The notes beneath the pieces are model-generated. The model was not told the DNA's origin. It made no database searches and saw only the letters and a program-made list of their open reading frames with translations. From Eggerthella sinensis (GTDB taxonomy: Bacteria; Actinomycetota; Coriobacteriia; Coriobacteriales; Eggerthellaceae): a stretch of 64,000 nt of DNA. Both the position numbers and the translations under genes were made by a program. The DNA is taken from the NCBI RefSeq assembly GCF_003339815.1, contig NZ_PPTT01000015.1:1-64000 (forward strand). Direction: 5' to 3'. Below, piece after piece: positions 8,781 through 18,840 of the stretch. Each line of letters begins with the position of its first letter. The stretch's first letter is position 1.

Positions 8781-9131
8781 ATGGAACACGCATGCAAGAT
8801 CACGGTTTTGGAGATACGGGTGTTTCCCGAGTTGCAGGAGAAGTACCTGGCCGATCCGCTGGCGGGCGCGTGTCCGTGCTTCGAGCCTGGTCAGGAGTTT
8901 TTGTTCGAGCGAAACGCCGAGCATGACGACTTCTGGCACTTCGGCGGCGACCGCGACCCGAAGTTCCCCTGCGCGGAAGCGTGGGATTGCATAAGTCGTT
9001 TCGTCTACGCGGCGTTGCAGGGCGGCTCCATCATGCGGGGATGGACGAACGACGAGAAGATGATGATCGCCTGCTGCAACGACGGCACGCGCCCCGTCAT
9101 CTTCAAGATCGAACGAGTCGATATCGAGTGA
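8781..9131 (+). CDS. TIGR04076 family protein
   Basis: Small cysteine-containing protein of 116 residues, function unknown. The pattern of an N-terminal ITVLEIR strand, a middle CPCFEPGQEFLF segment, a CAEAWDCISRFVYA segment and a C-terminal CCNDGTRPVIFKIER strand fits the TIGR04076 family as I recall it. Six cysteines in a short protein suggest metal or redox chemistry, but no classical motif is present. A good ribosome site (AAAGGAATT) precedes the ATG. It follows the flavoprotein in the same direction and may belong with it, apart from the intervening hairpin. Confidence 0.65.
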   Translation: MEHACKITVLEIRVFPELQEKYLADPLAGACPCFEPGQEFLFERNAEHDDFWHFGGDRDPKFPCAEAWDCISRFVYAALQGGSIMRGWTNDEKMMIACCNDGTRPVIFKIERVDIE

Positions 9132-9176
9132 CGGGGCGCGCGGGGTGGGGCGGGAACAAGGGCCGAGGGGTGCGGG

Positions 9177-10157
9177 CTACGCGGTTGCCTGCTCGGCTTC
9201 CTCCGCGTCGCCGACCGTTTTGTCGGCCGAGCGGGCGAGGATGTTCGCGTAGACGGCCCCCGAGATGTTGTGCCACACGCTGAACACGGCACCGGGCACC
9301 GCGGCCAGCGGCATAGCCGCGAAGTGCACGGTGGCAAGCGAGGTTGCCAGTCCCGAGTTCTGCATGCCCACCTCGATGGACAGGGTGCGCATCTGCGCCT
9401 TCGACAGGCGCAGCGCCTTGCCCGTCAGGTAGCCCAGGGCGTATCCCAGCACGTTGTGCAGCATGACCACCACGATGATGAGCGGCCCCACGGTGAGCAG
9501 CTTCGCCTGGTTCGCCGCCACCACGGCCATGATGATGAGCGAGATGCCGATCACCGACACGAGCGGCAGCACGCTTGCGCACGTTGCCGCCACCTTCTCG
9601 AAGAAGTAGTTGATGAGGAAGCCCACGGCGATGGGCACGAGCACCACCTGCACGATGGACAGGAACATGTCCACCACGTTCACGTCGACGGTTTGTCCGG
9701 CGAACAGCAGCACGAGCAGCGGCGTGACAACGGGCGCCATGATGGTGGTGCAAGCGGTCATGCCCACGGACAGCGCCACGTCGCCCTTCGCGAGGTACGT
9801 CATGACGTTGGAGCTCGTGCCGCCGGGGCACGAGCCCACGAGGATCACGCCCACGGCCAGCTCGGCCGGCAGCTGGAACACGACGGTGAGCAGAAACGCG
9901 AGCACCGGCATGATGACGAACTGCGCGATGATGCCCGTGATGACGGCCTTCGGCTTGGTGAACACCACCTTGAAGTCGGCCAGCTTGAGCGTCATGCCCA
10001 TGCCGAACATGACGATGCCGAGGAGGATGTTCACGTAGCTCGTCTTCACAACGGACGATACGGGGCCGGGAAAGACCAGGGCGATAATCGCAACGATGAG
10101 CGCGATGATCGCCATGTACTTTCCGGCGTAGTCGCTGATCTTGGCAAGGGTTTTCAT
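9177..10157 (-). CDS. bile acid:sodium symporter (BASS) family transporter
   Basis: Membrane transporter of 326 residues with about nine or ten hydrophobic segments. The conserved BASS pattern is visible: GMGMTLKLADF near residue 52, the substrate/sodium site GSCPGGTSSNVMTYLA, and EVGMQNSGLATSLA late in the protein. Bacterial members carry diverse organic anions, including pantoate and bile acids; this sequence does not define which. The gene is alone on the minus strand and converges with the TIGR04076 gene. Confidence 0.9.
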   Translation of the reverse strand: MKTLAKISDYAGKYMAIIALIVAIIALVFPGPVSSVVKTSYVNILLGIVMFGMGMTLKLADFKVVFTKPKAVITGIIAQFVIMPVLAFLLTVVFQLPAELAVGVILVGSCPGGTSSNVMTYLAKGDVALSVGMTACTTIMAPVVTPLLVLLFAGQTVDVNVVDMFLSIVQVVLVPIAVGFLINYFFEKVAATCASVLPLVSVIGISLIIMAVVAANQAKLLTVGPLIIVVVMLHNVLGYALGYLTGKALRLSKAQMRTLSIEVGMQNSGLATSLATVHFAAMPLAAVPGAVFSVWHNISGAVYANILARSADKTVGDAEEAEQATA

Positions 10158-10226
10158 GCGTATCCTTTCGGGACGGGGGAGCGGGTCTCGAAAAGTATAC
10201 TGCCGACATAGGCTTTGGGGAAGAAA

Positions 10227-10243
10227 TTAGTTTGACAATCTAA
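10227..10243. promoter_or_regulatory. possible operator upstream of BASS transporter
   Basis: Near-palindrome TTAGTTTGACAATCTAA, with one non-matching pair and an odd centre, about 70 bases upstream of the BASS start codon. It stands out as AT-rich in a GC-rich surround. Regulator unknown. Confidence 0.3.
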
Positions 10244-10294
10244 GGAATTCCGGCGGAAGGCGCAGGTCGGCACTCAAAGACGCGGGCTGAGTCC

Positions 10295-10330
10295 CCGTCG
10301 CGCCCAAGGGATTGGGGTCGGGCGCGACGG
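10295..10330 (-). terminator. hairpin downstream of sufU
   Basis: An 11-bp perfect stem (CCGTCGCGCCC pairing with GGGCGCGACGG) with a 14-base loop lies 10 bases beyond the sufU stop. It is the likely end of the suf transcript, although no T-tract follows. Confidence 0.55.
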
Positions 10331-10340
10331 AGGGGGCGTG

Positions 10341-10775
10341 CTATGCTTGGGCGATCTGCTGGTCGAGGAGGCGCTCGAGGGTGCGCCAGGCCAGCTCGGC
10401 GCATTTGACGCGCGCGGGCATGCGGGCGATGGATTGGAGCTCGGCGGCCTCGTCGAGGTCTTCGCGCTCCTCGTCGGTGAGCGGCTTGCCCTTGATCATG
10501 TCGAGGTAGAGGCCGGCGAGGCGACGGGCTTCGTCAACCGTCTCGCCCGTGACGAGGTCGGCCATCATGTCGGCGGCGGCCTGGCTCACGGCGCAGCCGT
10601 GGCCGGTGAACGCGGCCTCCTCGATGACGTCGCCGTTGAGGCGCAGCGCGAGCGTGAGCTCGTCGCCGCAGCTGGGGTTCACGCCGTCGTGCGTGCACGT
10701 GGGCTCGTCCATCTCGTACTTGTAGTCGGGGTGCGCGTTGTGCTCCATGAGCGCCGCGGTGTAGATGCTAGCCAT
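10341..10775 (-). CDS. sufU: SUF sulfur-relay protein SufU
   Basis: Zinc-dependent sulfurtransferase that accepts persulfide sulfur from SufS. The protein has 144 residues. The three SufU cysteine sites are visible: NPSCGDEL, GHGCAVSQAAAD and RVKCAELAW, including the extra central region that distinguishes SufU from IscU-type scaffolds. The ATG lies within the last codons of sufS (8-base overlap), showing translational coupling. It is the last gene of the sufCBDSU operon. Confidence 0.95.
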   Translation of the reverse strand: MASIYTAALMEHNAHPDYKYEMDEPTCTHDGVNPSCGDELTLALRLNGDVIEEAAFTGHGCAVSQAAADMMADLVTGETVDEARRLAGLYLDMIKGKPLTDEEREDLDEAAELQSIARMPARVKCAELAWRTLERLLDQQIAQA

Positions 10776-11994
10776 TGAAGGTCCTCCAGACGGTGTCCAA
10801 GCCGGCGATGAGCGCGTCGATGTCGCCTTCGTCGTTGTAGAACGCAAGCGAGGCGCGGCAGCATGACTCCACCCCGAGCCACGCGAGCAGCGGCTGCGCG
10901 CAGTGATGGCCTGCCCGGATGGCCACGTTCTGCTCGTCGAGGATGCTCGCCACGTCGTGCGGGTGGATGCCGCGCACGTTGAAGCTGATGGCGCCATGGT
11001 GCTGCGCGGGGTCGGGATGCCCGATGATCTCGAGGTAGGGAAGCGCGGCCATGCGCTCCATCGCGGCGCGGACGAGCGCCTGCTCGCGCGCCTGCAACGC
11101 ATCCCAGCCGATGTCCTCGAGGTAGCCGAGCGCGGCCGAGGTGGCCACGATGCCGGCGGCGTCCTGCGTGCCGGCCTCGAACTTCTCGGGCACGGGCGCC
11201 CATACGGCGTCGGTCTCGGTGACCGAGGAGATCATCTCGCCGCCCGTGAGGAAGGGCGGCATGGCCTCGAGCAGCGCGAGCTTGCCCCACAGCACGCCGA
11301 TGCCGAAGGGGCCGAGCGCTTTATGCGCCGAGAACGCGAAGAAATCCGCACCGAGGTTCTGCACGTCAACCGGCATGTGCGGCACCGATTGCGCGCCGTC
11401 CACCACGAGGTAGCCGCCGTGGGCGTGCACGCGCTCGGCCATGGCGTTGACCGGGTTCTCGATGCCGAGGACGTTCGACACCTGGGCCGCCGCGACGATC
11501 TTCGTGCGCGGGCCGATTTTCGCGTCAAGCTCCTCGGGCGTGATCACGCCGTTCTCGTCGGGGTACAGGTACACGAGGCGCGCGCCCGCCGCGCGGCACG
11601 TCTGCTGCCAGGGAATGAGGTTCGAGTGGTGCTCCATGATGGTGATGCACACCTCGTCGCCCGGCTCGAGCACGGTGGGGGCGAAGGCGTGCGCCACGAG
11701 GTTGAGCGCCTCGCTCGCGTTGCGGGTGAACACGATCTCGCGCGGGTCCGCCGCGCCGATGAAGCGCGCGATATGGGCGCGCGCCGCTTCGATGGCCTCG
11801 GTGGCCTCGACCGACAGGCGGTACAGGCCGCGCAGGGCGTTCGCGTTCATGTCCTCGTAGAACGCGCGCTGCGCGTCGAGGGCCACGGCGGGGCGCTGCG
11901 CGGTGGCCGCGCTGTCGAGGAAGGCGAGGTCGGGGTTCGCGGCGAGCAGGGGAAAGTCGGCGCGGTAGGGGTTCGCGGCGATACGTGCGCTCAT
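10768..11994 (-). CDS. sufS: SUF cysteine desulfurase SufS
   Basis: PLP enzyme that takes sulfur from cysteine for Fe-S assembly; 408 residues. The PLP lysine is in FSAHKALGPFGIGV and the active-site cysteine in RAGHHCAQPLLAWLG, both as in group II desulfurases. The start ATG overlaps the sufD stop (ATGA) and I use it instead of a longer upstream frame. Third-to-last product SufU, its usual sulfur acceptor, is the next gene. Confidence 0.96.
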   Translation of the reverse strand: MSARIAANPYRADFPLLAANPDLAFLDSAATAQRPAVALDAQRAFYEDMNANALRGLYRLSVEATEAIEAARAHIARFIGAADPREIVFTRNASEALNLVAHAFAPTVLEPGDEVCITIMEHHSNLIPWQQTCRAAGARLVYLYPDENGVITPEELDAKIGPRTKIVAAAQVSNVLGIENPVNAMAERVHAHGGYLVVDGAQSVPHMPVDVQNLGADFFAFSAHKALGPFGIGVLWGKLALLEAMPPFLTGGEMISSVTETDAVWAPVPEKFEAGTQDAAGIVATSAALGYLEDIGWDALQAREQALVRAAMERMAALPYLEIIGHPDPAQHHGAISFNVRGIHPHDVASILDEQNVAIRAGHHCAQPLLAWLGVESCCRASLAFYNDEGDIDALIAGLDTVWRTFNG

Positions 11995-13306
11995 CGGGAC
12001 GCCTCCTCGATACGCACGCCGCGCTGCGCGGCGAGGCGGCCGACGGCGGCGCGGGTGCGCGGGTCGGGCGCGGTGAGGGCGGCTTCCTCGAACGTGGCGG
12101 TGATGAACAGGCGCTCGGCGTCGTCGGGGGAGATGCCGCGGCTGGCCAGGTAGAACAGCTGCTTCGGCGCCACGTGTCCGATGGTGGCGCCGTGGTTGCC
12201 GGCCACGTCGTCCTCGTCGCAGAGGATGACGGGCACGGTGCGGTTCACCACGCGCTCGTCGGCCAGCAGCACCGTCTCCTGCTCGGAGCCCTCGGAGCCC
12301 TTGCAGCCGTGCACCAGCTCGATGGTGCCGCGCAGCGTCTTGACGGATTCGCCCGCCAGCACGCCGTTCGCGTCGAGGTTGCACACGGTGCGCCGTCCGC
12401 GCTGATGGGCCACGTAGTTGAAGTCGCGCGTCTCGTGCGCGTGCCCCAGGTAGCGCGTGTCGATGTCGAGGCGCGCGTCGTCGCCGCGCAGGTCGGCCGC
12501 GAGCCCCGTGTAGGCGCGCCCGGCTCCCAGCACCGTGTGGCGCAGCTGCACGCGGGCGCGCTCGTCGAGCACGATGCCCGCGTCGTCGAGCACGATCCAG
12601 CTGTCGTCGAGCGTCTGCGTGCTCACGACGTCCACGCGCGCGTCGGCGCCGGCGAACACGCGTAGCCGCGTGCCCACGACGCCCGCGCCTTGCACGGGCG
12701 AATCGAGCCCGATGGCAAGGGAGAGAAACGATCCGGGAGCAGCCACGACGTCGATGGCCGCCGCGTTGGCCGCGCCGTCCACGCCCTCGACGCGCACCGT
12801 CGCGCAGGTGCGCTCGCCCGGACGGGTGGCGAACACGATGGGCTCGCCCGCCAGGTATTCGAGGTACTCGGAAGCCTCGGGTCCCATCCCGGTGGAAAAG
12901 ACGTCGGCAGCAGAAAGGTACCGGGACTCAAAAGCCTCCACCTGAAAGGCGGAAAGAGCCTGCTCGTCGATGGCTGCCCCTTCCCCTATGGCTGCAGTGG
13001 GGCTTTCCTGGTCGTCAACCTGGTGCGCAGCCGATGTCGGGAGGCTTGCGGGTTCAACCGAGGAGACCTCTGAATCGGCCGCGCGCTCGACGGGTTGATC
13101 CCCGGGTTCGCCGGCGGCCATGGAGGGAGTGGCGGCCAAAGCTTCCTCGAACGCCCCGGCTTCTCCCCGCAGCCCTTCCTCTGCCTGCACTTCCACGCTC
13201 TGTGCGGCTTCCAGTGCGGGCAGCTCTATGTCCACGTCGTTCATGCCCAGGCGGTGCCAGGTGGGGGCGGGCAGGGCGTTCGCGTGTTCTATCGTGAGGG
13301 TTTCCA

Positions 13307-13307
<1 letters not shown>
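11991..13307 (-). CDS. sufD: Fe-S assembly protein SufD with acidic N-terminal insertion
   Basis: SufB partner in the SufBCD scaffold, 438 residues. The beta-helix core and C-terminal SufBD signature (GHVAPKQLFYLASRGIS) are present. Between the N-terminal helix (ANALPAPTWHRLGMND) and the core lies a stretch of about 85 residues, roughly 30-115, rich in Ala, Glu and Ser and probably disordered. This is not part of the SufD proteins I know from E. coli or Bacillus. The ATG shares one base with the sufB stop (TAATG). Confidence 0.9.
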
Positions 13308-14722
<1,415 letters not shown>

Positions 14723-14731
14723 GAGCGGCTC

Positions 14732-15505
14732 CTAGCGAGCGAGGGCGAACGCGGATTCGAACTGCTCGAAGCCCTCCGCATCGATTGCATCGATGAGCGA
14801 CGCGTCGCCTTCGGCCACGATGCGGCCGCGCACCATGACGTGCACGCGGTCGACGTCGAGGTGCTCGAGGATGCGCGTGTTGTGGGTGATCACCACGAGC
14901 GCGCCGCCCGTCTGTCGGCGATACGCGTCGATGCCGCGCGACACCACGCCGAGCGCGTCCACGTCAAGGCCCGAGTCCGTCTCGTCGAGGATGGCCAGCT
15001 TCGGCTCGAGCAGCAGCAGCTGCAGCATCTCGAGCTTCTTCTTCTCGCCGCCCGAGAAGCCCACGCCCAGCTCGCGGTCGAGGTAGGCCGGGTCCATGTC
15101 CAGCTCGTCGGCCAGTGCGCGCACAAGCTTCCGGAACTGCTTGCCCTTCAGCTCCTTGCCGTCGCGGCCTGCCACGGTGGCGCGCAGGAAGCTGGACAGC
15201 GGCACGCCGGGGATTTCCACCGGCGCCTGGAAGCTGAGGAAGAGCCCCGCGCGCGAGCGCTTGTCGGGGGAGAGTTCGGTGATGTCCTGGCCGTCGAACT
15301 CGATGGAGCCGCCGTCGACGCGGTAGGCGTTGTCGCCCATGACGACGTGGCCGAGCGTCGATTTGCCGGCGCCGTTCGGACCCATGATCACATGGGTCTC
15401 GCCCGGTCGCACGGCGAGGTCGATATCGTGCAGGATGGGGGTTTCATCCGCCGAGGCCGAAAGCCCGCGGAGGGAGAGGAGCGTATCGCGCGTCGTGGTC
15501 GTCAT
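14732..15505 (-). CDS. sufC: Fe-S assembly ATPase SufC
   Basis: ABC-type ATPase that powers the SufBCD scaffold; soluble, 257 residues. Walker A (GPNGAGKSTLG), the ABC signature (FSGGEKKKLEM) and Walker B (LAILDETDSGLD) are all intact. It is the first gene of the operon, 15 bases downstream of a 27-bp operator, and its order (C, B, D, S, U) is the arrangement common in Gram-positive bacteria. Confidence 0.97.
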   Translation of the reverse strand: MTTTTRDTLLSLRGLSASADETPILHDIDLAVRPGETHVIMGPNGAGKSTLGHVVMGDNAYRVDGGSIEFDGQDITELSPDKRSRAGLFLSFQAPVEIPGVPLSSFLRATVAGRDGKELKGKQFRKLVRALADELDMDPAYLDRELGVGFSGGEKKKLEMLQLLLLEPKLAILDETDSGLDVDALGVVSRGIDAYRRQTGGALVVITHNTRILEHLDVDRVHVMVRGRIVAEGDASLIDAIDAEGFEQFESAFALAR

Positions 15506-15520
15506 GTGAGGTGCCTTTCG

Positions 15521-15547
15521 TTAATCATATAGTTTTGCTAGGATTAA
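15521..15547. promoter_or_regulatory. suf operator, promoter-proximal 27-bp palindrome
   Basis: Arms TTAATCATA and TAGGATTAA with a 9-base spacer; one mismatch between arms. It overlaps the end of the suf -10 box and the probable transcription start. Same 9-9-9 design as the sites at 15577 and 3937. Confidence 0.7.
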
Positions 15548-15573
15548 GATAAAGACAAGCGGAGAATTGTCAA
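15546..15573 (-). promoter_or_regulatory. suf operon promoter
   Basis: On the minus strand TTGACA (15573-15568) is followed after 16 bases by TATCTT (15551-15546). The perfect -35 box and the flanking operators support this as the sufCBDSU promoter. Confidence 0.65.
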
Positions 15574-15576
15574 GAC

Positions 15577-15603
15577 TTAATCCTACTTATTTGCTAGAAT
15601 TAA
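15577..15603. promoter_or_regulatory. suf operator, distal 27-bp palindrome
   Basis: Arms TTAATCCTA and TAGAATTAA with a 9-base spacer; one mismatch. It lies just upstream of the suf -35 box, so two copies bracket the promoter. The obvious candidate binder is the Rrf2 protein encoded from 15941. Confidence 0.7.
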
Positions 15604-15940
15604 CCGAAACCGAGTGCATGAAGCGAGGTGCAGGTGGAGCGCGGGGTGCTTCCCGTTTTCTTGGCGCGGGGTAATGCTTGCGGGTGAAGCGTTTTGCGCC
15701 GCGCCGAGCGCACGCCGCGTCCATCACGGATCGGCGCGGCTCGCGCCGCTTTGCCCGCAAGCGCAACCCCGCGCCAAGAGGGGGGGCGCCCCGCCCTGCG
15801 CCAAGAAAAAAGCGGGGTGGAGCCGACCCGCGCTTTCCACCCTAGCGTGCCCTTCGCGCGTGCTCGGGCCGGGCGCTTCGGTCGTGAATCATCGGTTGAG
15901 AGAAGGTTGACCTCCGGTCGGGGGCGGGAAGGACGGACGA
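15604..15940. repeat. gene-free structured region with long imperfect inverted repeat
   Basis: No convincing coding gene lies here. Arms at 15660-15691 and 15747-15778 pair at 27 of 32 positions (both carry CTTGGCGCGGGGT and GCTTGCGGG or complements). The intervening 55 bases also fold (GCCGCGCCGA against TCGGCGCGGC). A second CTTGGCGC complement at about 15799-15806 followed by AAAAAAGCGGGG offers an alternative pairing with the segment before 15660. It could be a long 5' leader of the Rrf2 gene, a small RNA, or a palindromic repeat element. Confidence 0.55.
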
Positions 15941-16363
15941 ATGCTCGTATCGACGAAAGGACGCTACGCGCTCAGGCTCATGGTGTGCGTGGCGCAGAGC
16001 GGCGCGGGCGGCAAGGTGGCGCTGCGCGAAGCGTCGGAGCGCGAGGGCATCTCCCTCAAGTACCTCGAGCAGCTGGCCCGTCCGCTCGTGCAGGCCGGCC
16101 TGCTGCGCAGCGTGCGCGGCAAGGGCGGCGGCTACGCGCTCGCGCAGGAGGCGTCCGCCATCAAGGCGGGCGACGTGCTGCGCGCTGTGGAGAGCACCAC
16201 CGCGCCCGTGGCGTGCCTCGACCTCGAGCAGGGCGCAACCTGCCCGCGCGCGAAGGCGTGCACCACGGTGCGCTTCTGGGCCGGTCTCGACGGCGTCATC
16301 GAGCAGTACGTGGACGGCGTGACGCTGGCGGATTTGGCGGGAGGCCCGGTAGTTTCTATCTAA
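15941..16363 (+). CDS. Rrf2-family regulator (IscR/CymR-like)
   Basis: Transcription factor of 140 residues with the Rrf2 winged helix (TKGRYALRLMVCVAQ, then EGISLKYLEQLARPLVQAGL and RGKGGGYALA). After the HTH, three cysteines occur in VACLDLEQGATCPRAKAC, the position where IscR and RsrR bind an Fe-S cluster; here the spacing is C-x8-C-x5-C rather than C-x5-C-x5-C. It faces away from the suf operon, and three palindromes of one type lie at suf and cysK. I infer that it senses Fe-S or cysteine status and represses both. GGAAGG serves as ribosome site. Confidence 0.88.
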   Translation: MLVSTKGRYALRLMVCVAQSGAGGKVALREASEREGISLKYLEQLARPLVQAGLLRSVRGKGGGYALAQEASAIKAGDVLRAVESTTAPVACLDLEQGATCPRAKACTTVRFWAGLDGVIEQYVDGVTLADLAGGPVVSI

Positions 16364-16481
16364 CGCCCTGATGACGGGCCTACAACGAGTTACCCCATGA
16401 TGACTTTCCCCCTTCGGAAACCCGCTGCGCGACTCATACAATGACCTGATAGCGTAGCCAGGGTTCCACCGAAGGAGTTAC

Positions 16482-17978
16482 ATGAAACGGGTTATTGTGA
16501 TTGGGGCCGGCGTGGCCGGCCTTGCGTCCGCTGTGCGGTTGCAGCATGCCGGATACGAGGTGACGCTGTTCGAGAAGGAGCCGCTCGTGGGCGGCAAGAT
16601 GAACCAGATTCGCGAAGACGGGTTCACCTTCGACGTGGGTCCCACCATCGTCATGATGCCCGAGCTGTACCGCGAGGTGTTCGAAACGTGCGGGCGCGAC
16701 GCGGACGACTACATCCCCATGGAGAAGGTCGAGCCGCTCATGGACATCTCCTTCGGCCCGAACGACCGCCTGCGCCTCTCGAACGACCTCGCGTCCATCA
16801 CCTCCACCATCGAAGCCATCAGCGAGCGCGACGCGCAGGGCTACTTCGAGTACCTGGCGCTGCTCTACAAGCGCTACCTCATCGCGAAGGACAACTTCCT
16901 GCAGCGCTCCTTCCGCACGCCGAGCGACTTCTACAACCTGAAAAGCCTGGTGGCGGGCTTTCGGCTGCACACGCTGGGCGACGCGTACTCCTCGGTGGCG
17001 CGCCATGTGCACGACGACCGCCTGCGCAAGGCGCTCGCGTTCCAGACCCTCTACATCGGCATCTCGCCGTTCGAGGGGCCGTCGCTGTACATGATCATCC
17101 CCATGATCGAGCTGCTGTACGGCGTGTGGTTCATGAAGGGCGGCATGTACACCATGGCGCAGGGCCTCGGCCGGCTGTTCCTCGAACAGGGCGGCGACCT
17201 GCGCACCTCCACGCCGGTCGAGCGCATCGTGATCGAGAACGGGTGCGCGTGCGGGGTGGAAGCCGGCGGCGCGGTGCACTACGCCGACTACATCGTGTGC
17301 GACGCCGATTTCCCCTACGCCATGAAGGACCTCGTCGACGACCCGGCGGCGCGCGGCAAGTACACGCCCCGCAAGATCGACGAGATGGAGTACTCCTGCT
17401 CGTGCTTCATCCTCTACCTGGGCCTCGACACGTGCTACCCCGCCGAAACCGTGCACTCCATCCGGTTCGCCGAAGACTTCGAGCGCAACGTCGACGACAT
17501 CTTCGACGACGCGTCCTTCCCCGAGGACCCCTCGTTCTACGTCTACGCGCCCACCACCCTCGATCGCTCGCTCGCGCCCGAGGGCTGCTCCGCGCTGTAC
17601 GTCCTGGTCCCCGTGCCGCCGCTGTCGCCCGCGTCGCCGGCGTGGACCCCCGACGAGGTGGCGACGTACCGCAACCGGGTGCTCGACCTCATGGAGCACG
17701 AGACCGTGTACGAGGACGTGCGCGATCACATCGTGTTCGAGCGGACGTACACGCCCGTGGATTTCGCCGAGCGCTTCAACGCCTACGACGGCGCGACGTT
17801 CGGCCTGCGCCCGACGCTCATGCAGAGCAACTACTGGCGGCCGCACAACAAGGCCGCCGACTGCAATCGGCTGTACTTCTGCGGCAGCAGCGTCCATCCG
17901 GGGGCGGGGGTGCCCATCGTGCTGCTCAGCGCGAAGCTTGCGGTGGAGGAGTTGGTGCGCGATGACCACACGTCCTAG
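16482..17978 (+). CDS. CrtI/CrtN-like phytoene desaturase family oxidoreductase
   Basis: FAD-dependent desaturase or oxidase acting on a C30-C40 isoprenoid, 498 residues. The N-terminal dinucleotide fingerprint VIGAGVAGLASAVRL is followed by EKEPLVGGKMNQI; the C-terminal CrtI-type signature is visible in YFCGSSVHPGAGVPIVLLSA. Ribosome site GAAGGAG. The following synthase gene overlaps its end by 17 bases, so the two form a unit. Which of the CrtI (phytoene), CrtN (dehydrosqualene) or related reactions it performs cannot be told from sequence alone. Confidence 0.88.
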   Translation: MKRVIVIGAGVAGLASAVRLQHAGYEVTLFEKEPLVGGKMNQIREDGFTFDVGPTIVMMPELYREVFETCGRDADDYIPMEKVEPLMDISFGPNDRLRLSNDLASITSTIEAISERDAQGYFEYLALLYKRYLIAKDNFLQRSFRTPSDFYNLKSLVAGFRLHTLGDAYSSVARHVHDDRLRKALAFQTLYIGISPFEGPSLYMIIPMIELLYGVWFMKGGMYTMAQGLGRLFLEQGGDLRTSTPVERIVIENGCACGVEAGGAVHYADYIVCDADFPYAMKDLVDDPAARGKYTPRKIDEMEYSCSCFILYLGLDTCYPAETVHSIRFAEDFERNVDDIFDDASFPEDPSFYVYAPTTLDRSLAPEGCSALYVLVPVPPLSPASPAWTPDEVATYRNRVLDLMEHETVYEDVRDHIVFERTYTPVDFAERFNAYDGATFGLRPTLMQSNYWRPHNKAADCNRLYFCGSSVHPGAGVPIVLLSAKLAVEELVRDDHTS

Positions 17979-18840
17979 CCTCTTCGCCGAGCGCGCCGAC
18001 GACTTCGCCTGGTGCGAAGACGTCATCAGGCGAAACTCGCACAGCTTTTACCGCGCGTTTTCGCTGCTGCCCCTCGAGAAGCGCCAGGGCGTCTACGCGC
18101 TGTACGCGTTCTGCCGCCAGGCCGACGACTGCGTCGACCGCGATGCGAGTCGACCGCAGCTCGAGCGCCTGCACGCCGACCTCGAGGGCTTTTTCGCGGG
18201 CCGCGTGCCCGACGCGCCGCTGTGGCGCGCGCTCGACGCCGTGTGCGCGACGTTCGACGTGGACGAGCCGCCCTTCTTCGACATGCTGGAGGGGCAGCGG
18301 CGCGACCTGGCGTTCCGGCAGCCCGAAACCATGCGCGACCTCGAGGAGTACGGCTACTACGTGGCCGGGTCGGTGGGGCTCATGCTGCTGCCGCTGCTCC
18401 GGGCGCACGCGCCCATCGACGAGGAGCTGCGGGAAAGCGCCGTGGCGCTCGGCGTGGCCATGCAGCTGACGAACATCCTGCGCGACGTGGGCGAGGACCT
18501 CGACCACGGTCGCGTGTACCTGCCGCTCGACGTGCTCGAAGCGGCTTCGTATCCGCCCGCGCGCCTGCGGGCGCACGCCGTCGACCCGGCGTTTCGCGAC
18601 GCGTGGGAGGCGGTGGCGCGCCGCTCGGAAGAGCTGTACCGCCCCATGGAGCGCGACGTGTTCGAGCTGGACGACGACAGCAGGCTGCCCACGCTGTCGT
18701 CGCTGTACCTGTACCGCGGCATCCTCGATCAGGTGCGCGCCGACGACTATCAATGCTTCGAGCATCGCAACGCCGTGCCGAAGGACGCCGCGGCGCAGCT
18801 GGTGGGACAGGCGCAGGCCGCGTTGGAAGGAAGACGATGA
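17962..18840 (+). CDS. phytoene/squalene synthase family protein
   Basis: Head-to-head prenyl transferase joining two prenyl diphosphates; 292 residues. The two Asp-rich magnesium sites are visible: FCRQADDCVD near residue 45 and LRDVGEDLDHGRVYLP near residue 180. It also has NSHSFYRAFSLLP at the N-terminus, typical of CrtB/CrtM. I start at ATG 17962, preceded by GGAGGAG; an ATG at 17938 is in frame but has no ribosome site. It overlaps the desaturase upstream and the kinase fusion downstream (ATGA), so the three are translationally coupled. Confidence 0.9.
   Translation: MTTRPSLFAERADDFAWCEDVIRRNSHSFYRAFSLLPLEKRQGVYALYAFCRQADDCVDRDASRPQLERLHADLEGFFAGRVPDAPLWRALDAVCATFDVDEPPFFDMLEGQRRDLAFRQPETMRDLEEYGYYVAGSVGLMLLPLLRAHAPIDEELRESAVALGVAMQLTNILRDVGEDLDHGRVYLPLDVLEAASYPPARLRAHAVDPAFRDAWEAVARRSEELYRPMERDVFELDDDSRLPTLSSLYLYRGILDQVRADDYQCFEHRNAVPKDAAAQLVGQAQAALEGRR

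Noticed and set aside
10227-10243. TTGACA as a plus-strand promoter
   Set aside because: No plus-strand gene or -10 box follows; the segment is better explained as a dyad upstream of the minus-strand transporter.
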